DNA of 64,000 bases, taken from Sphingobium sp. CR2-8. Lineage in GTDB: Bacteria; Pseudomonadota; Alphaproteobacteria; Sphingomonadales; Sphingomonadaceae. Below the pieces are notes generated by a model that saw only the letters and a list, made by a program, of their open reading frames with translations, did not search any database and was not told the origin of the DNA. How positions within the stretch are numbered: the first letter of the stretch is position 1; each line of letters opens with the position of its first letter. The translations under genes were made by a program, and so were the position numbers. The stretch covers positions 2,544,501-2,608,500 of the forward strand of contig NZ_JAYKZY010000002.1 in NCBI RefSeq assembly GCF_035818615.1. The letters run 5' to 3'. Shown one piece after another: positions 53,062 through 61,724 of the stretch.

Positions 53062-54302
53062 TGGGCGGTCCCGACATCATCACCATGGGCTGCCGCCTCA
53101 ACATCGCGGAGAGCGAAGCGATTCGCGACATGGCGGCGGGGCAGGACGATCTGATCGTCGTCAACAGCTGCGCGGTGACGGCCGAAGCCGTCCGCCAGAC
53201 CCGCCAGGCCATCCGCCGCGTGCGCCGCGACCGCCCCGACGCCCGCATCCTCGTCACCGGCTGCGCCGCGCAGACCGAACCTGAAACCTTCGCGAAGATG
53301 GCCGAAGTCGATGCCGTGATCGGCAATCGGGAGAAGATGGAGGCGGCCTCCTTCGCGCCCGTGGCAGAGAAAGTCCGCGTCTCCGACATCATGGCCGTGC
53401 GCGACACCGCGCCGCATATGGCATCCGCCTTCGCCGATCACGCTCGCGCCTTCCTGGAGGTGCAGAATGGTTGCGACCATCGCTGCACCTTCTGCATCAT
53501 CCCCTATGGCCGCGGCAACAGCCGCTCGGTCCCCGCTGGCGCAGTGGTGGAAAAGGCGAAGCAACTGGTCGATGCAGGCTATCGGGAAATCGTGCTGACC
53601 GGCGTGGACGTCACCAGCTACGGTCCCGACCTCCCCGGCAATCCGTCGCTCGGCCTGCTGATCGAACGCATATTGAAAGGCGTGCCCGACTTACCCCGCC
53701 TGCGCCTCTCCTCGATCGACAGCGTAGAAATAGACGACCGCCTGTTCGATCTCGTCGCCCACGAACCGCGCATGATGCCGCACCTTCATCTCTCGCTCCA
53801 GGTAGGTGACGACATGATCCTCAAGCGGATGAAGCGCCGCCACAGCCGGGCCGACGCCGTCCGCATCGTGGAACGCCTCAAGGCCGCCCGCCCCGGCATC
53901 AGCATCGGCGCGGACATCATCGCCGGTTTCCCGACGGAGGATGACGCCATGTTCGCCAACAGTCTGGCGTTGGTAGACGATTGCGACATCGTCCACGGCC
54001 ATATCTTCCCCTACTCGCCCCGCACCGGCACCCCCGCCGCCCGCATGCCGCAGGTCGAGCGCGCAACGATCAAGGCCCGCGCCGCCCGCCTGCGCGACGC
54101 CTGCGCCACACGTCGCGACGCCTGGCTGCGCAGCCTGATCGGCACCACCCAGTCGGTGCTGGTCGAACGCAGCGGGTTGAGCGGCCATGCCGAAAATTTC
54201 GCGCCGGTGCGCTTCGCACAAGCGCAAGCCCCCTCCTCCATCGTCCCCGCCATCATCACCGCGCTTGAGAATGGCGCGCTGATCGCGCAAGAGGCGCAAT
54301 AA
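53061..54302 (+). CDS. mtaB: tRNA t6A37 methylthiotransferase MtaB
   Basis: 413 residues. N-terminal UPF0004 cysteines Cys11, Cys37 and Cys68 hold one 4Fe-4S cluster; the radical SAM cysteines are Cys138, Cys142 and Cys145 (CDHRCTFC); a TRAM-like region ends the protein. It converts t6A37 to ms2t6A in tRNAs reading ANN codons. MtaB, not MiaB, is preferred because of the short N-terminal domain and MGCRLNIAESE. Confidence 0.93.
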   Translation: MGGPDIITMGCRLNIAESEAIRDMAAGQDDLIVVNSCAVTAEAVRQTRQAIRRVRRDRPDARILVTGCAAQTEPETFAKMAEVDAVIGNREKMEAASFAPVAEKVRVSDIMAVRDTAPHMASAFADHARAFLEVQNGCDHRCTFCIIPYGRGNSRSVPAGAVVEKAKQLVDAGYREIVLTGVDVTSYGPDLPGNPSLGLLIERILKGVPDLPRLRLSSIDSVEIDDRLFDLVAHEPRMMPHLHLSLQVGDDMILKRMKRRHSRADAVRIVERLKAARPGISIGADIIAGFPTEDDAMFANSLALVDDCDIVHGHIFPYSPRTGTPAARMPQVERATIKARAARLRDACATRRDAWLRSLIGTTQSVLVERSGLSGHAENFAPVRFAQAQAPSSIVPAIITALENGALIAQEAQ

Positions 54303-55240
54303 TGACAGATACCGGCACCAGCTGGCGCGACCGCCTTTTCGGCGGGCTGAAGCGCACGTCCGACAAGCTCGGCGACAATCTCACCGGCCTTTTCTCCAAG
54401 GCCGCGCTAGACGACCAGACGTTGGACGAGATCGAGGAGGCGCTGATCGTCTCCGATCTTGGCCCGGCCATGGCCGCGCGGGTGCGCGATCGGCTGGCCG
54501 AAGGGCGCTTCAACAAGGAACTGACCGAGGAATATCTGCGCGAGATCATCGCGGAGGAGATCGAGAAGAGCCTCGCCCCGGTTGCCCGCCCGCTGGAGAT
54601 AGAAGCCTTCCCGCGCCCGCAGGTGATCCTGGTGATCGGCGTCAACGGATCGGGCAAGACCACCACCATCGCCAAGCTCGCCCATAATTTCCTGGAGCAG
54701 GATTATGGCGTGATGCTGGCGGCGGGCGACACGTTCCGTGCGGCCGCTATCGGCCAGCTCAGGGTCTGGGCCGATCGTCTGGGCATCCCGATCGTCGCGG
54801 GCAAGGAAGGCGCCGATGCGGCGGGCATCGTGTTCGACGCGGTCAAGCAGGCGACCGCGACCGGCATCGACGTGCTGATCGTGGACACCGCCGGGCGTCT
54901 TCAGAACAAGACCGAACTGATGGACGAGCTGGCAAAGGTGCGCCGCGTGCTGGGCCGATTGAACCCGGCCGCCCCGCACGACGTTGTGCTGGTTCTGGAT
55001 GCCACCACGGGACAGAATGCGTTGAACCAGATCGAAGTCTTCAAGGAAACGGCGCAGGTGACAGGTCTCGTCATGACCAAGCTGGACGGCACGGCGCGCG
55101 GCGGCGTGCTGGTCGCGGCAGCGGAAAAGTACCGCCTGCCCATCCACGCCATCGGCGTGGGCGAAAAGATCGAGGATCTGCGCCCGTTCGATCCGGGCGA
55201 CATGGCGCGTGCGATCGCCGGGACGGCTTATGCCCGCTAA
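54302..55240 (+). CDS. ftsY: Signal recognition particle receptor FtsY
   Basis: 312 residues: N domain 15-95, P-loop GVNGSGKT (113-120), DTAGRLQNK, TKLDGTARGG and a final GEKIEDLRPFDPGDMA. The acidic A domain of E. coli is missing, as usual in alphaproteobacteria. Partner of Ffh encoded at 48.2 kb. Starts on the last base of mtaB. Confidence 0.97.
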   Translation: MTDTGTSWRDRLFGGLKRTSDKLGDNLTGLFSKAALDDQTLDEIEEALIVSDLGPAMAARVRDRLAEGRFNKELTEEYLREIIAEEIEKSLAPVARPLEIEAFPRPQVILVIGVNGSGKTTTIAKLAHNFLEQDYGVMLAAGDTFRAAAIGQLRVWADRLGIPIVAGKEGADAAGIVFDAVKQATATGIDVLIVDTAGRLQNKTELMDELAKVRRVLGRLNPAAPHDVVLVLDATTGQNALNQIEVFKETAQVTGLVMTKLDGTARGGVLVAAAEKYRLPIHAIGVGEKIEDLRPFDPGDMARAIAGTAYAR

Positions 55241-55880
55241 CGCCAAACCCGCCCATAATGGCACGCTCAGCCTCGCGCTGGATTTCGGACCGCTCCTCGT
55301 CTTCTTCCTGACCTATAAGGGCGCGGGCTGGATCTGGGGCGCGGGCAATCCGATCACCGCCATGACGTTCAGCACGGCCGCCTTCATGGTGTCGATCGTG
55401 ATCGCCGTCATCATCTCGAAGGTGAAGCTGGGTCGCGTGTCGCCGATGCTGTGGCTATCGGCGCTGCTGATCCTCTTCTTCGGCGGCCTCACCATCTATT
55501 TTCACGATCAAAGCTTCATCCAGATCAAGCCGACCATCATCTACGCCTTTTTCGCGCTGATGCTGTTTGCCGGGCTGCTGCGGGGTAAGCCGCTGCTCAA
55601 ATATCTGTTGCAGGCCGCCTATGATGGCCTGACGCATGAAGGCTGGCTCAAGCTGTCACGCAACTGGGCGTTGTTCTTCGTCGCCATGGCTGTCGCCAAC
55701 GAAGCGATGCGCCGGTCCATGAGCTTCGACACTTGGCTGGCGGTCAAGGTATGGGGCGTGACGATCGTGTCGGTTCTTTTTGCCGCCGCCAACATCCCGA
55801 TGCTGATGCGCCACGGGTTGAACCTGAACGATGGACTGGACGGCGAAGAGGTCGGTGAAACGACCCCGCCGCAGGGGTAA
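55230..55880 (+). CDS. Inner membrane-spanning septation protein A (YciB/IspZ)
   Basis: 216 residues from ATG 55230, which overlaps the ftsY stop by 11 nt. Five to six transmembrane helices with the YciB blocks LDFGPLLVFFLTYKGAG, DQSFIQIKPTIIYAFFALML, LSRNWALFFVAMAVANEAMR and a charged C-terminal tail. Known in E. coli and Shigella to affect septation and envelope synthesis. Confidence 0.92.
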   Translation: MPANAKPAHNGTLSLALDFGPLLVFFLTYKGAGWIWGAGNPITAMTFSTAAFMVSIVIAVIISKVKLGRVSPMLWLSALLILFFGGLTIYFHDQSFIQIKPTIIYAFFALMLFAGLLRGKPLLKYLLQAAYDGLTHEGWLKLSRNWALFFVAMAVANEAMRRSMSFDTWLAVKVWGVTIVSVLFAAANIPMLMRHGLNLNDGLDGEEVGETTPPQG

Positions 55881-55927
55881 CCGCCTCGCAACGGACGGCT
55901 TAAATCATACTGATTTCGTCCGATTTG

Positions 55928-55942
55928 TGCGATCGTTTCGCA
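55928..55942. promoter_or_regulatory. Palindrome TGCG-N7-CGCA upstream of sodB
   Basis: TGCG, spacer ATCGTTT, CGCA, followed by ATA. The half sites and the 7-nt spacer length match those at 30063-30079 upstream of fpr. It lies about 145 nt before the sodB start. Confidence 0.4.
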
Positions 55943-56085
55943 ATAGGCACATATCTGTTTTCTTGGGCGTTGGGTGCGCATATGGGAAGCGGCGGAGGCG
56001 TCCACGCCCCGCCTGGACCATATGATAAACCGGCTTCACCCCATTCTCGTGCGGCCGTCCCATAACGAACCCGAGGAGTTCCGCC

Positions 56086-56700
56086 ATGGCCTTTGTTCTG
56101 CCCGATCTTCCCTACGCCAAGGACGCCTTCGGCGATATCCTGTCGGTCGAAACCTTCGACTTCCATCATGGCAAGCATCACAACGCCTATGTCGTCAAAG
56201 CCAATGAACTGGTCGCTGCCGACGCCTCGCTCCAGGGCAAGTCGCTGGTCGAACTGATCAAGTCGGCCAAGGGCGGCCTGTTCAACCAGGTCGGCCAGAT
56301 CTGGAACCACACATTCTACTGGCAGTCGCTGTCGCCCACAAAGACCGAACCGACCGGCGAATTGCTCGCCAAGATCACCGAAGCCTTTGGATCGGTCGAT
56401 GCGCTGATCGAAAAGCTCAAGGCGGAGGCCGTCGGCCACTTCGCCAGTGGCTGGGCCGCGCTGGTCCTGAAGGACGGCAAGCTGGAAGTGACCAGCTATC
56501 ATGACGCCGACACCCCCGTCGCGCATGAAGGCCATGCGCCGCTGCTGATCGTCGATGTGTGGGAACATGCCTATTATATCGACTATCGCAACCTACGCCC
56601 CAGCTATGCCGACCGCATCCTCAAGGAAGCGATCAACTGGGACTTCGCCGCCCTGAACCTGGACGGCGAAGGCGCCAGCCGCGCCGACCAGCCGGCCTGA
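56086..56700 (+). CDS. sodB: Superoxide dismutase [Fe]
   Basis: 204 residues. Metal ligands His27, His75, Asp157 and His161 (FDFHHGKHH, WNHTFYW, DVWEHAYYIDYRN). The composition around the second-sphere residues (GHFASGWAAL, and a Gln in GLFNQVGQIW) fits the iron form more than the manganese form. Cytoplasmic removal of superoxide. It has its own upstream region and terminator. Confidence 0.95.
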   Translation: MAFVLPDLPYAKDAFGDILSVETFDFHHGKHHNAYVVKANELVAADASLQGKSLVELIKSAKGGLFNQVGQIWNHTFYWQSLSPTKTEPTGELLAKITEAFGSVDALIEKLKAEAVGHFASGWAALVLKDGKLEVTSYHDADTPVAHEGHAPLLIVDVWEHAYYIDYRNLRPSYADRILKEAINWDFAALNLDGEGASRADQPA

Positions 56701-56704
56701 TGCA

Positions 56705-56742
56705 AAAAGGGGACCGGCCCGCATTGGCCGGTCCCCTTTTCT
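56705..56742. terminator. Intrinsic terminator between sodB and the chemoreceptor gene
   Basis: AAAAGGGGACCGGCC (56705-56719) pairs perfectly with GGCCGGTCCCCTTTT (56726-56740). Usable in both directions by the convergent genes. Confidence 0.93.
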
Positions 56743-56771
56743 TCCTGTCCTGCGACAGGCAAAATCTTCGA

Positions 56772-58304
56772 TCAGGCCGCTTCCAGTTGCGTGACGAACT
56801 GATCGGCCGCCCGCTGCAACGCCTGCGCCGTCTGCGACAGGCTGGACGCAGCGCTGGACACCCGCCCCGACAGGCTTTCGGTATCGCGCGCGGCATCGGC
56901 CACATCTTCCATCTGTCGGGTCATGCTGGCGGCGTCCTGCGCGGTGTCGCGCGCCGATTCGCCGATCGCGCTGGTCGCGTCCCGCTGATCGGCAACCGCG
57001 CGCTGGATCGCATCCGCTGCGGCGGCCAGTTGCTCGACCGTACCCGCCACCTCCGACAAGGCCTCCCGCGCGATGCCCGCGCCCTGACGCGCAGACCAGG
57101 CCAGCGCATGAATTTCACCGGTCGCGTTGGCGGCCTGGCTCGCCAACTGCTTGACCTCCCCAGCCACCACCGCAAAGCCACGGCCGACTTCCCCGGCCCG
57201 CGCCGCCTCGATCGTCGCATTGAGCGCCAGCAGATTGGTCTTCGCGGCAATATCCGTGATGGAGTCGGCAAAGCTGGTGATCGAGGTGGTACGCCCTTCC
57301 AGATCATGGACCGCTTGATGCCCCGTCGTCGATACCCGCTGCGCTTCGCCGCCGAGTACGGCTTGCTGGTGCGAAGCCGATGCGATCGCCGCGATGGATT
57401 CCAACAGACGATCGATACGCCGGGCCAGCATGGCGGCATTGGCGGAGGATTGCTCCGCGATCGCGACGGTTTCGCCCGTCCCTGCGCTCGCGCGCTGCGC
57501 CAGCTGATTGAGTTGCCGCGCGGAATCATCCAGTTCCTGCGCCGCCGCGCCCACCGCGCCGACGATTTCCGAAACCGAATGACGAAAATCCCGTACCAGC
57601 GCCAATGTGCTTGCACGGCGGTCCGCCGCCATGCGCGCCTTTTCGACCTCCTGCTGCGCGCGCAACTGCGCCGCGCGCTCGTCCATGTCGCGGCTGGCCC
57701 GCATCGCGGCTTCCGCCGCGTCGCGTCCTTGTTCTGCCTGATGCGCCAGATCGCCGGATTGCCGTACGTGGACATCGAGCGCCTGCAACATCACGCGCAG
57801 CCGAACCGTCAGATAGCACAGGACCGCTGCCTGAAGCAGGACCGCGATGCCGTGAATCGCCACGCGCCCAATATTAGCCTGATCCGGAAAAACCCAGGTC
57901 GGCAGGACGAAGCTGAGGATCAGATGATGGGCGGCGGTGAGCGTGGCCGCCAGCACGATCGGCCGCCAGTCATAGAGCAGCGTCAGACCCGCCAGCGCCA
58001 CGAAGAAGAACATATGGCCGTCCATTTGCCAGCCATGACCGGACAACAGATAAAGGCCGACGGCCGGCTGCACGGCGGCCAGGATGCCCATGGCCATGCG
58101 CGCCTCGATATCCTCGCGCTGGCGCATGATCCGTATCGTGGGCAGCGCGTTGCACAGTGCGGAGAATATAAGCGCCCGGCCGCTATGCTCTATGCCCAGC
58201 AACAGGCCGAACAAGCCGATCGCTATCGTCCACAGCCAATTGGCGAACAGCAAGATCCGCAGTCCCTGCAACCGCAAGCGATCCAGGCTCGTCATCGCGC
58301 TCAT
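56772..58304 (-). CDS. Methyl-accepting chemotaxis protein with a multi-helix membrane domain
   Basis: 510 residues from ATG 58304 ([13 protein letters not shown]) with GGGGAGG upstream. The first 190 residues contain about six transmembrane helices and no periplasmic ligand-binding domain; a coiled coil follows (195-250), then the signalling domain with the tip [20 protein letters not shown] and [16 protein letters not shown]. No HAMP is apparent. The topology suggests sensing of an in-membrane or internal cue such as redox or energy state. The start codon overlaps the stop of the small gene upstream (TGATG). A chemotaxis operon is 2.5 kb away. Confidence 0.9.
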   Translation of the reverse strand: MSAMTSLDRLRLQGLRILLFANWLWTIAIGLFGLLLGIEHSGRALIFSALCNALPTIRIMRQREDIEARMAMGILAAVQPAVGLYLLSGHGWQMDGHMFFFVALAGLTLLYDWRPIVLAATLTAAHHLILSFVLPTWVFPDQANIGRVAIHGIAVLLQAAVLCYLTVRLRVMLQALDVHVRQSGDLAHQAEQGRDAAEAAMRASRDMDERAAQLRAQQEVEKARMAADRRASTLALVRDFRHSVSEIVGAVGAAAQELDDSARQLNQLAQRASAGTGETVAIAEQSSANAAMLARRIDRLLESIAAIASASHQQAVLGGEAQRVSTTGHQAVHDLEGRTTSITSFADSITDIAAKTNLLALNATIEAARAGEVGRGFAVVAGEVKQLASQAANATGEIHALAWSARQGAGIAREALSEVAGTVEQLAAAADAIQRAVADQRDATSAIGESARDTAQDAASMTRQMEDVADAARDTESLSGRVSSAASSLSQTAQALQRAADQFVTQLEAA

Positions 58305-58615
58305 CAGGCGACCTCCCCGCAACCGCCGATTTGCGCCGATAGGGTGATTACGCCCTGGCGGAGCAGAGCAGATGCCAACTGGCTCCGTCGTCCTTCGACA
58401 AGAAGAGAGCCTGACCATGGCCCCTGTGCGACGAGACGCGCGCCATGCGAGATGGCGACCGGCGCCAGCACGCGCTTCGCGTCATGTGTCAACGGAATCA
58501 ACAGCATCCGCCCCTGCGCTGGCGGAAAGGCATAGAGGCCAGTCAGGCCACCCAAGACCACGACGCATTGGAGAGCGAGGGACAAGCCCTGCCGAAAGGA
58601 CGCGATACATTTCAT
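58304..58615 (-). CDS. Small membrane-anchored protein coupled to the chemoreceptor
   Basis: 103 residues: an N-terminal helix ([20 protein letters not shown]) and then [20 protein letters not shown] followed by a compact region ending GGCGEVA. No family recognised. Its TGA shares a base with the ATG of the chemoreceptor, so the two are almost certainly made together. It could be a periplasmic partner of the receptor; this is inference from coupling only. Confidence 0.65.
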   Translation of the reverse strand: MKCIASFRQGLSLALQCVVVLGGLTGLYAFPPAQGRMLLIPLTHDAKRVLAPVAISHGARLVAQGPWSGSLLVEGRRSQLASALLRQGVITLSAQIGGCGEVA

Positions 58616-58649
58616 CCCATCCGATTAGGATGGATTGGTAAGTATAATG

Positions 58650-58988
58650 TTAAGGATGCGGAGAAGCGTTCAGGCCCAACGCCTGGGTCAGTTCGTCCAG
58701 GTCCGCGCCCGGCCGGACGAGCAGCCAATCACGACTGGCAGCGCCATCGACCACCGTCACCGCGCCCTTGGGACAGATGCCCAGACAGCTCACTTCCATG
58801 ATGCCCGCCGCGCCTTTGCGCCCTTTTTTCAACGACAGATGCTTTCGCAACGCCTTGGCAAGACGGTCGCCGCCGTCCGGACCGAAACCGCCATCCAGTT
58901 TCTTGGAGCATTTGCGGCACACCAGCACCACATTGGCCCAGTTGGATCGGACATGATCTTTCAATCCGTCGCTCCCCGCGGTTTCCAC
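58650..58988 (-). CDS. Thioredoxin-like 2Fe-2S ferredoxin
   Basis: 112 residues from a GTG at 58988; a TTG at 58964 is an alternative and no ATG exists. Four cysteines, Cys24, Cys27 (VCRKC), Cys68 and Cys72 (SCLGIC), have the spacing of the thioredoxin-fold 2Fe-2S domain. Electron-transfer partner unknown. It overlaps the J-domain gene upstream. Confidence 0.8.
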   Translation of the reverse strand: METAGSDGLKDHVRSNWANVVLVCRKCSKKLDGGFGPDGGDRLAKALRKHLSLKKGRKGAAGIMEVSCLGICPKGAVTVVDGAASRDWLLVRPGADLDELTQALGLNASPHP

Positions 58989-59509
58989 GTCCGCCGCTCT
59001 TCCGCCGCGCGCAACACTTCATAAGCGGCCTGAATCGCCTGGAAGCGGACGGCGGCCTCACTGTCGCCGGGTTTGACATCGGGATGATATTCCTTGGCGA
59101 GCCGACGCCAGCTTTTCTTGACCGCGTCGAACCCGGCATCGTCTTCCAGTTCCAGCGCCTTTAATGCATGCAATTCGTCACGCGATCGGCTGCCGTCGCC
59201 CGGCCCGCCCCATCCATGATAGGCGCTGGACTGATAGCCGCCTGCGTCGCGGCGTTCCGCTTTTTCCCGCGCCGCGCGCTCTTCATCGTCCAGACCCTGA
59301 AAATAGTCCCAGTTTCGGTTATATTCACCGGCATGCTCGGGGCAGAAATACCAGCGCTCGGGGCTGTTGGGCGATTTCGGCGCCGGGCAATCCCCGGGCT
59401 GGTCGCAGCCGAAACGGTCGCACATACGCACGCGCTGCGCCTCCCGCGCCGCGCCATAGGCGCGCCATCGGGGAAAACCCCAGTCATTGGATCGGCTGTT
59501 GCGTGCCAT
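58961..59509 (-). CDS. J-domain protein with N-terminal cysteine cluster
   Basis: 182 residues. The J domain is at the C-terminal end (about 115-175) with the HPD motif at 142-144 (YHPDVKPGD), so it can stimulate a DnaK-type chaperone. The N-terminal half has four cysteines (30, 35, 41, 56) and the pattern RFGCDQPGDCPAPKSPNSPE, possibly a metal site. This is a known type in sphingomonads/rhizobia with no defined client. It overlaps the ferredoxin gene by 28 nt, which suggests a link with Fe-S work. Confidence 0.87.
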   Translation of the reverse strand: MARNSRSNDWGFPRWRAYGAAREAQRVRMCDRFGCDQPGDCPAPKSPNSPERWYFCPEHAGEYNRNWDYFQGLDDEERAAREKAERRDAGGYQSSAYHGWGGPGDGSRSRDELHALKALELEDDAGFDAVKKSWRRLAKEYHPDVKPGDSEAAVRFQAIQAAYEVLRAAEERRTWKPRGATD

Positions 59510-59570
59510 TCCCCCGAATTAGGGAAGGTGCGGGCGGAAAGCCACCCCAGCCCCCGATTTTAGAAGGAAA

Positions 59571-59979
59571 ATGCCAGAGGGCCTGTAAGCCGGGTTCTGT
59601 CCACCTCCGGCCTGCGCCGGGGGATAGGCGACCATTCCTCTAGGGAACGGATTGCTCCGTTCCTCAAGCAACCAACCCGGGCGATCTCGGTCGAAACAGA
59701 CCTAGCAGCCCAATTCTTTCGAACCGCCTGCGCGCCGCCCCTATTCGGTCTTGCTCCCGGTGGGGTTTACCGTGCCGCCTTGCGTTGCCGCAGACGCGGT
59801 GCGCTCTTACCGCACCCTTTCAATTTCGCGGGGTCGAAACCTTCGCGACCTGCTTTCTGTTGCACTGTCCCTTGGATCACTCCAGCCGGTCGTTAACCGG
59901 CACCGTCATTTCGTGGAGCCCGGACTTTCCTCGCCGTGGAAGTTACCCGCCACGCCGCGGCCGCCCGGCCCTCTGGCAT
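59571..59979 (-). ncRNA. rnpB: RNase P RNA (bacterial class A)
   Basis: On the minus strand the 5' conserved region GAGGAAAGTCCGGGC is at 59932-59918 and the 3' conserved region GACAGAACCCGGCTTA at 59601-59586. The ends pair perfectly as stem P1: ATGCCAGAGGGCC (59979-59967) with GGCCCTCTGGCAT (59583-59571). The 409-nt length is typical. It is the catalytic RNA that matures tRNA 5' ends. Mature ends may differ by a few bases. Confidence 0.95.
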
Positions 59980-60017
59980 GGCGGCCTTAGACGGGTTTTG
60001 CCGCCCCGTCATCCCGC

Positions 60018-60716
60018 TTATTCATCGCCCCTGGGCTTGGGCAGCAGCAGAGCGAGCAGGATGGCGCGACATTCGCCATCGATCACGCCATCGATCCGCT
60101 CCGGCCGAAAGCGGCGCTGGAACGCAACCACCGCAGGTTGCGGTTCGGCGATGTCGTAGCCGAACCGTTCCAACGCCAGCATGAAACCGCTGTCCGTCCA
60201 ATGCGGGTCCATCAGATTCTTCGTCGGCCGTGGCAGCGCCAGGCGCAGGCGCGCCAACTGGCCCCAGGGGAAAAGCTCGCCCGGATCCTGCTTGCGCGCA
60301 GGCGCGATGTCGCTGTGGCCGACGATGTTGCCGCGCGTGATCCTGTGCCGCTGGACGATGGCATGGACGAGTGGGATCAGCGATCCCATCTGCGTTTCGG
60401 GGAAAGGCCGATAACCCCATTCATGGCCGGGGTTGACGATCTCTATGCCGATGCTGGCGGAATTGATGTCATCGACGCCGCGCCAGTGCGATCGCCCGGC
60501 ATGCCAGGCGCGATTGGCTTCATCGACCATGCGGATGACCTGCCCGTCTTCCGTGACGACATAATGGGCGGACACTTTCGATTCCGGATTGGCGAGCCAG
60601 TTGATGGCGCTCGCCGCGTCGGGCATGCCGGTATAATGCAGCACCAGCATCGTGATGGGCAGGCTGCGGTCGTCGAAATTGGGCGACGGCGTGTCGATCA
60701 TCGGCATGTCTGTCAT
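60018..60716 (-). CDS. N-acetylmuramoyl-L-alanine amidase (AmpD/AmiD type)
   Basis: 232 residues from ATG 60716; the ribosome site is weak. Amidase-2 fold: His27 in LVLHYTGM, SAHYVVTEDGQV, NSASIGIEIVN and the zinc/acid site GHSDIAPARKQDPGELFPW. A C-terminal peptidoglycan-binding-like segment follows (about 180-230). No signal peptide, so it should act in the cytoplasm on recycled anhydro-muropeptides, like AmpD. Confidence 0.9.
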   Translation of the reverse strand: MTDMPMIDTPSPNFDDRSLPITMLVLHYTGMPDAASAINWLANPESKVSAHYVVTEDGQVIRMVDEANRAWHAGRSHWRGVDDINSASIGIEIVNPGHEWGYRPFPETQMGSLIPLVHAIVQRHRITRGNIVGHSDIAPARKQDPGELFPWGQLARLRLALPRPTKNLMDPHWTDSGFMLALERFGYDIAEPQPAVVAFQRRFRPERIDGVIDGECRAILLALLLPKPRGDE

Positions 60717-60845
60717 CGGGAAAGGCCAGTCACTTGCAGCGGCTCGATCATCGCACCCTTCCGGATCGCCCCTCTGGCGACCTGGAGATGACAATGGCCG
60801 AGACGGGCGCAGCAATCAAGCAGGGTTAATGCGCATGAAGCCGCT

Positions 60846-61724
60846 TCACCCCGCGCGACGCATCGGCTGCCCCGCGCGATCGGGCAAGACAGCCTTGGGC
60901 GCATAGCCGCCGCGAAAATCGGCATGCGGGACGAAGGCGTCGCCCTGCCCGATCACCGTTTCCCCTGCACCCAATAGAAGGACCGAGTTCGCATGACTAT
61001 GGCGGGCCAACAGGCCAAGCACATCCTTGCGTCGTTCGGGCGTGAAATAGAGCAGGACGTTGCGGCACAGCAGCAGATCATAGGCGCCCGACGGCGCGCG
61101 TGACTCGAACAGGTTGTCGCGACGAAAATCGATCATCCGGCGCAGGTCGGGGCTGGCGCGCCAATCCTCGCCATGGGGTTCGAACCATTTGATGAGATCG
61201 CCCACCGGCAAACCGCGCTGCACGTCCATCTGGGAAAAGATGCCGGCGCGCGCCTGCTCGATCGCCGATGTAGAAATGTCCGTGGCCACTATTTCGATGC
61301 GCCAGCCCTGCCACCGGGCCGCGTCGTTCCGCAGGCGGATGGCGATCGAATAGGCTTCCTGCCCCGTCGAACAGCCCGCACTCCATATGCGCAGTATGCG
61401 ATCCTGCCGATCTTCCTGGATCCGCGGCAATATCTGGCGATGGATCAGGTCGAAAATCTGAAGATCGCGGAAAAAACTGCTTTCATTGTTGAGCAGCGCG
61501 TTGACGACCTCCTCATCCAGTCGCGGGTCGCGCTTGCGCAGCAGACGGGCGGCCAGTTCATCCATGTCTCGCAGGCCATGCGCGCGAAGAATAGGGCGCA
61601 GCGCGGTTTCCATCCGCCAGGCGCGCGCTTCCGACAGAACCTGCCCCGTCCGTGCTTCCAAAAGCCCTGCCAGAACGCGAGCAGCCCCTTCGAAATTGTT
61701 CGTTCCGGCGGCGTGAAGCGACAT
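60846..61724 (-). CDS. cheR: Chemotaxis protein methyltransferase CheR
   Basis: 292 residues starting at MSLHAAGTNN (ATG 61724, overlapping the cheB stop). N-terminal helical domain, then SAM domain with NESSFFRDLQIF, IWSAGCSTGQEAYSIAIRLR, IVATDIST and LLLCRNVLLYF. It methylates glutamates on chemoreceptors. Last gene of the chemotaxis operon. Confidence 0.95.
   Translation of the reverse strand: MSLHAAGTNNFEGAARVLAGLLEARTGQVLSEARAWRMETALRPILRAHGLRDMDELAARLLRKRDPRLDEEVVNALLNNESSFFRDLQIFDLIHRQILPRIQEDRQDRILRIWSAGCSTGQEAYSIAIRLRNDAARWQGWRIEIVATDISTSAIEQARAGIFSQMDVQRGLPVGDLIKWFEPHGEDWRASPDLRRMIDFRRDNLFESRAPSGAYDLLLCRNVLLYFTPERRKDVLGLLARHSHANSVLLLGAGETVIGQGDAFVPHADFRGGYAPKAVLPDRAGQPMRRAG

Noticed and set aside
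60713..60925. A 70-codon minus-strand frame ending at the amidase start
   Set aside because: Its first third lies inside cheR, the remainder is arginine/cysteine-rich and shows no family pattern, although the ATGA overlap with the amidase start made it worth a look.
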